The notes under the pieces: generated by a model | Told to the model about the DNA's origin: nothing | Databases searched by the model: none | The model's input: only the letters and a program-made list of their open reading frames with translations | Shown here: positions 15,618 to 21,030 of the stretch, piece after piece | Numbering within the stretch: the stretch's first letter is position 1 | Layout: each line of letters starts with the position of its first letter | Source: UBA4661 sp002405405 | Lineage (GTDB): Bacteria; Bacteroidota; Ignavibacteria; Kapaibacteriales; UBA4661 | Length of the DNA: 21,030 nucleotides | Assembly (NCBI GenBank): GCA_036847245.1 | Contig: DAIUAL010000031.1 | Span: 1-21,030 of the forward strand | Direction: 5' to 3' | Made by a program: the position numbers and the translations under genes

Positions 15618-18545
15618 ATGCACTATTGCATCTCTTTTTGCGTAACGCGTATCATGGTGAGCATGTCGCTATTTGCTCTTCTTATACCATCTTTGAGCTT
15701 TTCACAAAGCAAAGAAAAGAACATTGTACCCAACACTGTTATTGTAAAATTTACCTCAGACGCACTGCGAATTAAAGAATTACGCGAGGGCAATACTAAC
15801 TCCCTGCCACAAGAATTGCAGTCATTACTTGGCATCTATACGCTTACACCATATATCGAAAATGCTTTGATTCAAGGTGTGCGCCAACATTTTGCAGGGC
15901 GCGATGGCGAAGAGCTGATCGGCATTAATCTCGCTGAATCAATTGAACGCATCATGGTGATACGTTACAGCACCAATCTTGCACCTCAATATGTGGCACG
16001 CAAAATTTCTTCCCTGCGTGGAGTTGCTTATGCTGAACCTATGCCACATCATACTATCGTTTTCACGCCCAATGATCCACTTGTTTCACAACAATATCAT
16101 TTGAATTTGATCCGTGCTTTAGATGCGTGGGATATTGCAAGTTCGACAGCCAATATAGCTGTAGGTGTTATTGATTCTGGATTTGATTATACTCACCAAG
16201 ACTTATCTGCTAATGCTTTTACCAATGCAGGAGAAACAGGTACAGATACACAAGGACGTGACAAGCGCACCAATGGTGTTGATGATGATAATAATGGCTT
16301 TGTTGATGATTGGCGCGGATGGGATTTTATCGGTGCGAGCACATCATCTCCAACCCCGGATAATGATCCCCGCCCGGGTAACCCACATGGTACTCATGTT
16401 GCCGGTATTCTTGGTGCCGTCATTAATAATGGTATTGGTATCGCCGGTGTTGCGCGCTCGGTACGAATTATGGGAATGAAATGTGGTAGTGATCCTGTCA
16501 ATGATCGAGATATTTTTTTTGGCTTTAATGCTATTCTCTATGCGGCAACAATGCGCATGGCAGTGATTAACTGTAGTTGGGGCAGTAGTACCTATGCACG
16601 CTCTGAACAAGAAATTATCTCTACTGCTACTCGTATGGGTTCGCTTGTTATTTGTGCCGCAGGCAATGATAACACCGATGCCCCATTTTATCCTGCCATG
16701 TATGAGGGTGCTATGTCAATTACTTCTCTTACAAGTGCTGATGAAAAATCATCTTTTTCAAATTTTAATGTCGCGGCAAAACTTGCAATGCCGGGTTCGA
16801 GCATTTTTTCTACCTATCCAAACAACCAGTATCAATTCTTAAGTGGCACATCGATGGCAAGTCCCGTTGCAGCAGGTCTTGCAGCAATGGTGCGTGCCCG
16901 ATTTCCAAATTATACTCCTGCTCAGGTTATCGCTCATTTGCAAGCAACAGCTGATCCTATCTACACTATTGGTATTAATCCGGGCTTTGTCGATCGACTT
17001 GGCGCAGGGCGTGGAAATGCTCTCCGTGCACTGAGTACACCTACGGCAAACCTCAAGCGTATGAGTGTTGTCAAATATCGAGTTGTTGATGCAGGTGGCT
17101 ATGGGATTCGCGATCCGGGCGAACGTGCGCAAATTTTTCTGACCGTACGTAACCAACTTTCTGCTGTGAATGCTGCGCGTGCCGTTATTGAAAGTCCTTT
17201 TTCTATCGCTGTTGCTCCTTCACAAACAACCCCCACGACAATTGGTGATTTTGCAGCTAATGAAGCACGTGAAATCACGACTTCTTTCGGCATTACGATT
17301 TCCTCATCCGCACCGGAAAATGGTTCAATCCAAGTGGTTGTACGTTTTACTGATGCCAGTGGATCGGTTGGCTCTGATGCCTTGATTCTGCCGGTTAATC
17401 CCACTTTTCGTACACTAGACTCGAACAATATTACCGTAACGATCAACAGTGAGGCTAATATTGGTTTTAATGATTTCCCAGATAACCTTCAAGGCGAAGG
17501 CTTCAGCTATCGTAAAGGTGATAATTTATTGTACGAAGGTGCACTGATTGTCGGTACGACCGCTGACACATTATCAGATAATGCCCGTAGTTCAGGCGGA
17601 GCAACACGCAATACCGATTTCAAAAAAACATCGGTTATTCGCTTGCAATCACCCGGTACACAAGCAGTCCTTGAAAGTACGGCAAACTTTTCTGATCAGA
17701 ATGCAACAGGGCGTGCAGGTGTATCAGTCAAGCAATCCTCGTATCAATTTACCCAAGCCAATGTGAATGATTGTATTTTCATGAATTATGCAATTACAAA
17801 CACTTCCGGGCGTAATCGCTCACGGATGTTTGCGGGTTTATATTTTGACTGGGATTTGGGTCCGCTTGGTGCATTCAATCAAGCATTCTACGACTCAACT
17901 GCTCAAATGGGGGTGATGCAGAATGTTCGTGATACTGCTATGCCTTGGATCGGATCAATTTTAATTACGCCTCAGCGCATCAATTTTCGTGCAATCGATA
18001 ATGCCGGTGGTATAGGTGACAATTTTGGTGTGTACAATGGCTTTACTCGTGAAGAAAAAATTCTTGCCTTAACCAATGGGATTAGTCGTGCACGATCCTC
18101 TGTCGGTGATGATTCTTACATGATATCAGGAGGACCTTTTGCTTTTCCGCGAGACACAACAGTCAATGTTAATTTTGTTTTACTAGTCGGAAAAAACCTT
18201 GCCGATCTCCGTACGAAAGCCCAACTCGCCCGTGAATTCGCCTCGCGTAATGGTCTGGATGGTGTGATTCGACCACGCGAAACATTTTTCACCATTTCAC
18301 CCAATCCTGTTGATAATGGTGGTCGTTTATCAGTTGAGTTTGTCTTGCCTGCCCAAGAAACATCAGCGGAGCTTACGGTGTATAACCTGCTTGGCGAGCG
18401 GATTGCGATCATCAGCGAGGGTGTTTTTGATGCGGGAATCAATCGACTCAACCTCGACACACAGAGTTTTGCTTCGGGAGTTTACATTCTTGTCTTTCGC
18501 GGACAAACAGGAACTTTTTCTGTCAAATTCATTGTCGATCGGTAA
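15618..18545 (+). CDS. Secreted subtilase (S8) with T9SS type A sorting domain
   Basis: A 975-residue secreted serine protease. A signal peptide (cleavage probably near SLSFS/Q) is followed by a propeptide-like region (NTVIVKFTSDALR) and then the S8 catalytic domain. The triad is complete: Asp186 in GVIDSGFDYTHQDLS, His257 in NPHGTHVAGILG and Ser412 in LSGTSMASPVAAG; AAGNDN carries the oxyanion Asn. An Asp-rich insertion NGVDDDNNGFVDDWRGWDF looks like a calcium loop. A long beta-rich middle follows. The last 80 or so residues, starting at FFTISPNPVDNGG and including LTVYNLLGERI and FASGVYILVF, are a type A sorting domain, which directs export by T9SS and surface attachment or release. The start at 15618 was chosen over an upstream ATG at 15525 that lies inside the polyprenyl synthase gene; the ATG at 15654 is also possible. 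Confidence 0.92.
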   Translation: MHYCISFCVTRIMVSMSLFALLIPSLSFSQSKEKNIVPNTVIVKFTSDALRIKELREGNTNSLPQELQSLLGIYTLTPYIENALIQGVRQHFAGRDGEELIGINLAESIERIMVIRYSTNLAPQYVARKISSLRGVAYAEPMPHHTIVFTPNDPLVSQQYHLNLIRALDAWDIASSTANIAVGVIDSGFDYTHQDLSANAFTNAGETGTDTQGRDKRTNGVDDDNNGFVDDWRGWDFIGASTSSPTPDNDPRPGNPHGTHVAGILGAVINNGIGIAGVARSVRIMGMKCGSDPVNDRDIFFGFNAILYAATMRMAVINCSWGSSTYARSEQEIISTATRMGSLVICAAGNDNTDAPFYPAMYEGAMSITSLTSADEKSSFSNFNVAAKLAMPGSSIFSTYPNNQYQFLSGTSMASPVAAGLAAMVRARFPNYTPAQVIAHLQATADPIYTIGINPGFVDRLGAGRGNALRALSTPTANLKRMSVVKYRVVDAGGYGIRDPGERAQIFLTVRNQLSAVNAARAVIESPFSIAVAPSQTTPTTIGDFAANEAREITTSFGITISSSAPENGSIQVVVRFTDASGSVGSDALILPVNPTFRTLDSNNITVTINSEANIGFNDFPDNLQGEGFSYRKGDNLLYEGALIVGTTADTLSDNARSSGGATRNTDFKKTSVIRLQSPGTQAVLESTANFSDQNATGRAGVSVKQSSYQFTQANVNDCIFMNYAITNTSGRNRSRMFAGLYFDWDLGPLGAFNQAFYDSTAQMGVMQNVRDTAMPWIGSILITPQRINFRAIDNAGGIGDNFGVYNGFTREEKILALTNGISRARSSVGDDSYMISGGPFAFPRDTTVNVNFVLLVGKNLADLRTKAQLAREFASRNGLDGVIRPRETFFTISPNPVDNGGRLSVEFVLPAQETSAELTVYNLLGERIAIISEGVFDAGINRLNLDTQSFASGVYILVFRGQTGTFSVKFIVDR

Positions 18546-18768
18546 AAGTACTCAGAGTGTTGTACGACAAACACCGACATAAAAAACAGACTCCACAATG
18601 CATAGAATCTGCGTAACATGCATTTGTAGTTTTGCTACCTGTGGCTGCAAGCAGTGCACGCCAATCACCTTTAGCACAAACTCCCGTGTTCGTAAAGTTG
18701 AAAGCATACAATCACTGTGTAAATAACCATCCTTCACCCTCTTCATTGCTTGCTTAACGATTTCTTAT

Positions 18769-18785
18769 TGAACAAGCCGTGTTCA
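18769..18785. promoter_or_regulatory. 6-5-6 palindrome upstream of second chemoreceptor
   Basis: TGAACA-AGCCG-TGTTCA is a perfect palindrome with a 5-base spacer, 22 bp before the ATG at 18808. It is placed like an operator or 5' UTR structure in a 262-bp gap with no other recognisable element. A single short palindrome is weak evidence. Confidence 0.25.
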
Positions 18786-18807
18786 CAACTCTTATTCTTG
18801 TTGTTGT

Positions 18808-20460
18808 ATGTCTATTAAATCTAAAATTGCGCTCGCGATTATCGGTTTCTTTGTACCGATAGCACTCTTGACCTATTTTTTTGTATCGGCAAGAAAAGAG
18901 AAAATCAGTTTTGCTGAAAAGGAACTTGTCGGATCAGCCTACCTGCGTCCTTTGATTTCATTACTGAATGCCACCATTCAATTCCGTGTACAATCAGAAG
19001 CAAAAGCAGGAACAGCTGATGCAGCTACTGCCATCCAAACTGCATTGCGTGATTTTGAAACGATTGAAAAACAATACCACGACCAATTACCTCTTGATGA
19101 TAAAGTTATCAGCATACGATCGGCTGTCTCAAAACTATCGTCTGAAGCTTCTTCTGCAGAGGCAATTGCTGAAATACGTGCTACTATTGCGGTCGTGGGT
19201 GATAAGTCAAATCTCATTCTTGATCCTGATCTCGACAGTTTTTATGTTATGGATGCAGTCCTCCTCAAACTCGTGGAGGTTATGGATCAGATTCATCAAG
19301 GATATGTCTTGGCAGAACTCGTTCATACAAAGCAAGCCATTACTCCAGAACAAAAAACACAGTCTGTTGTTATTCTGAGTACACTTGCTACCAATATCGC
19401 AGGAACAATTTCTGACATAGACATTGCTCAGAAAAATAATCCTTTAGGGAATGTGAAAACTAATCTGAGTTCCATTATTACCGGTTATAAAACAGTAGCT
19501 GAGGGATTTACCTCGGGACTCGAAGCCATGGGTAAAAGTGATTTAGAAGCTCTTGCCGGTGCGGAAAAAGTTCTTGCGAACTACGCGACTCTACATAAGT
19601 CAACGGTAGAGCATTGGAACAGATCAACGAAGGAAATGGATATTTTATTACAAGAGCGCGCTCATGGTGCTCAAAACGAGATGTACATCAACTTGGCAAT
19701 TGTTATTGTTGTCTTGATTGGTACTCTTCTTTTTACTCTGGCAATAGTACGGAGCATTATATCGTCTTTGAACGATCTGATTACTATAGCACAAACAGCC
19801 AGCAAAGGTAATCTCAATGTCAAAGCTAATACTCAAGGTGCAAATGAAATTACCGACCTTGCTCTCGCGCTCAACATCATGATTGAACGTATCCGCACTA
19901 TGATCGAAGAACTCGATACTCGCGAGTACTTAGAACAAAGCACGAATACTTTGCTCCAATCAATGGATGAATTTGCTAATGGTAATCTTACGGTACGCTT
20001 ACATTCAGATAATAATGATGCCATCGGAAAATTATTTCGTGGTTTTAGTAATGCCGTGCAAGACTTAGAGTCGATGGTACAGACAATTCAAGCATCGGTA
20101 CATGCAACATCCTCCAGCACTCGCGAAATGACCGTTTCCATGGAGCGTATGGCTTCAGGCGCTGAAGAACAAAGTGTACAAGTCGATTTAATTACTGAGT
20201 CATTGCGCAATATGATTCAGCTTATTGAAACAAATTCCACGGCTACGGCACAAGCATCGAATGCTGCGCGATCCGCTGGAGAAATTGCACAAAATGGTGG
20301 TAAAGTTATTGATGCTACCGTCCATAGTATTGAACGTATCACTGAAATTGTTCAACGCAGTGCAAAAACCGTAGAAGAACTAGGTCAACGTAGTTCTGAA
20401 ATTGGGGAAATCGTTTCTGTTATCAACGAAATTGCAGACCAAACCAATCTTTTAGCTTAG
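18808..20460 (+). CDS. Methyl-accepting chemotaxis protein with tandem HAMP, cut by in-frame TAG
   Basis: A classical transmembrane chemoreceptor. TM1 is near residues 6-26 and a helical periplasmic sensor of about 260 residues includes NLILDPDLDSFYVMDAVLLK, a motif seen in several bacterial sensor proteins. TM2 is near 292-313. A first HAMP domain (ASKGNLNVKANTQGANE) and a second (EFANGNLTVRLHSDNNDA) precede the signalling coiled coil. The frame stops at TAG 20458-20460 exactly in the highly conserved tip: NEIADQTNLLA is followed by the stop where Leu is expected, and then by NAANEAARAGEQGRG in frame. The truncated product (550 residues) would lack half of the CheA/CheW-binding hairpin. One T-to-A change (TTG to TAG) explains it. 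Full length would be about 726 residues, ending at 20988. Confidence 0.85.
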   Translation: MSIKSKIALAIIGFFVPIALLTYFFVSARKEKISFAEKELVGSAYLRPLISLLNATIQFRVQSEAKAGTADAATAIQTALRDFETIEKQYHDQLPLDDKVISIRSAVSKLSSEASSAEAIAEIRATIAVVGDKSNLILDPDLDSFYVMDAVLLKLVEVMDQIHQGYVLAELVHTKQAITPEQKTQSVVILSTLATNIAGTISDIDIAQKNNPLGNVKTNLSSIITGYKTVAEGFTSGLEAMGKSDLEALAGAEKVLANYATLHKSTVEHWNRSTKEMDILLQERAHGAQNEMYINLAIVIVVLIGTLLFTLAIVRSIISSLNDLITIAQTASKGNLNVKANTQGANEITDLALALNIMIERIRTMIEELDTREYLEQSTNTLLQSMDEFANGNLTVRLHSDNNDAIGKLFRGFSNAVQDLESMVQTIQASVHATSSSTREMTVSMERMASGAEEQSVQVDLITESLRNMIQLIETNSTATAQASNAARSAGEIAQNGGKVIDATVHSIERITEIVQRSAKTVEELGQRSSEIGEIVSVINEIADQTNLLA

Positions 20461-20988
20461 AATGCCGCCAATGAAGCGGCACGAGCCGGCGAACAAGGCA
20501 GAGGATTTGCCGTAGTTGCCGATGAAGTCCGCAAACTTGCAGAGCGCACCACTACTGCCACAAAACAAATTGGTACAATGATCGGCTATATTCAAACTTC
20601 GACTAATGATGCTGTCATTACAATTCAAAGTGGTTTATCGGATGTGGCACAAGGACAAAAACTTGACGATGAAGCTGGTCAATCTTTGCGTGATATTATT
20701 TCCTCTTCGAAAGAAACAACTAAAACTATCATGAAAGTTACTGAAGCCACACAGCAACAATCACTTGCTGCCGATCATCTTATGAGTAATATGGAGCAAG
20801 TTGCTATTGTTACTCGTGAATTCGCGATTGGCTCTCAAGAAGTTGCTTCACAAACTGAACGTATCAATGCGATTACTGATGAACTCGAAAAAATTATCCA
20901 GCTATTTTCAATTACGGATTTATTTCAGCAGAACAGTACCAATGTAATACACTCTATATTTTCTCATCTCATATTTGTACTACGATAA
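20458..20988 (+). pseudogene. C-terminal signalling half of the second chemoreceptor beyond the TAG
   Basis: From 20461 the same frame stays open to a TAA at 20986-20988. It encodes the second arm of the chemoreceptor hairpin (EAARAGEQGRGFAVVADEV, RKLAERT) and the following coiled coil. The tip reads AANEAARAGE rather than the near-universal AAIEAARAGE: the codon at 20470-20472 is AAT where ATT is expected, again a T-to-A change, 12 bases from the first. An internal ATG at 20578 would start a 136-residue fragment, but no ribosome binding site was noted. The last 25 or so residues (from FSITDLFQQN) are hydrophobic and unusual. Confidence 0.75.
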
Positions 20989-21030
20989 TTATACTTAGCT
21001 CTTAGTACTTAAGTCATATCGAGTGATAAT

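Noticed and set aside
18546..18580. Imperfect stem after the subtilase (GTGTTGT and ACAAACAC)
   Set aside because: It needs a bulge and is short, so no terminator was called.
18529..18746. Short minus-strand frames after the subtilase
   Set aside because: Cys-rich but unrecognisable, they overlap each other and the subtilase end, with no start signal; probably chance.
1..21030. Stop-codon reassignment (TGA or TAG read as an amino acid)
   Set aside because: TGA ends the response regulator at 1930 and rsmI at 6925; TAG ends the response regulator at 1367 and the polyprenyl synthase at 15562. All are at natural ends, so both codons are true stops.

Overview
The window looks like a chromosomal segment of a Gram-negative member of the Bacteroidota/Chlorobiota (FCB) group, possibly a Kapabacteria- or Ignavibacteria-like lineage. 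The lineage is inferred from content: a subtilase with a type IX secretion (T9SS) C-terminal sorting domain, a GldL/GldM-like membrane pair, a Wzi-like outer-membrane barrel and a Bacteroidota-style RsmI. No rRNA, tRNA, CRISPR array, insertion sequence or phage gene was seen.

Layout. (A) 1-5437, all on the minus strand and in transcription order: a YggS-type PLP protein, a six-TM chemoreceptor, two paralogous single-domain response regulators, and a MoxR/ChlI-type AAA+ ATPase that runs off the left edge. (B) 5609-8709, plus strand: an RsmI-type rRNA methyltransferase with a hexapeptide-repeat tail broken by a 10-N gap, then a Wzi-like outer-membrane barrel. (C) 8783-14174, minus strand: a secreted transglutaminase-fold protein, a four-TM GldL-like protein and a single-TM GldM-like protein. 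A strong hairpin at 8714-8757 separates B from C, which converge. (D) 14588-20988, plus strand: a long-chain polyprenyl diphosphate synthase, a secreted S8 protease with a T9SS sorting domain, and a second chemoreceptor with tandem HAMP domains.

How the parts fit. The GldL/M-like pair has the form of an ion-driven inner-membrane motor (multi-TM subunit plus single-TM periplasmic subunit), and the protease in region D carries the signal such a secretion system would export. Region A reads as a signalling unit (receptor plus stand-alone REC proteins) next to an ATPase; no CheA or CheW is present in the window.

Caution on sequence quality. Three conserved genes are each cut by a single in-frame stop with homology continuing in the same frame: TGA at 81-83 in the AAA+ gene, TAG at 4781-4783 in yggS, and TAG at 20458-20460 in the second chemoreceptor. 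The AAA+ gene also has Glu in place of the Walker A Lys, and the repeats next to the N gap drift sharply towards A/T. TGA and TAG both end intact conserved genes here, so stop-codon reassignment is unlikely. Draft-assembly error is the simplest explanation; real gene decay is the alternative.
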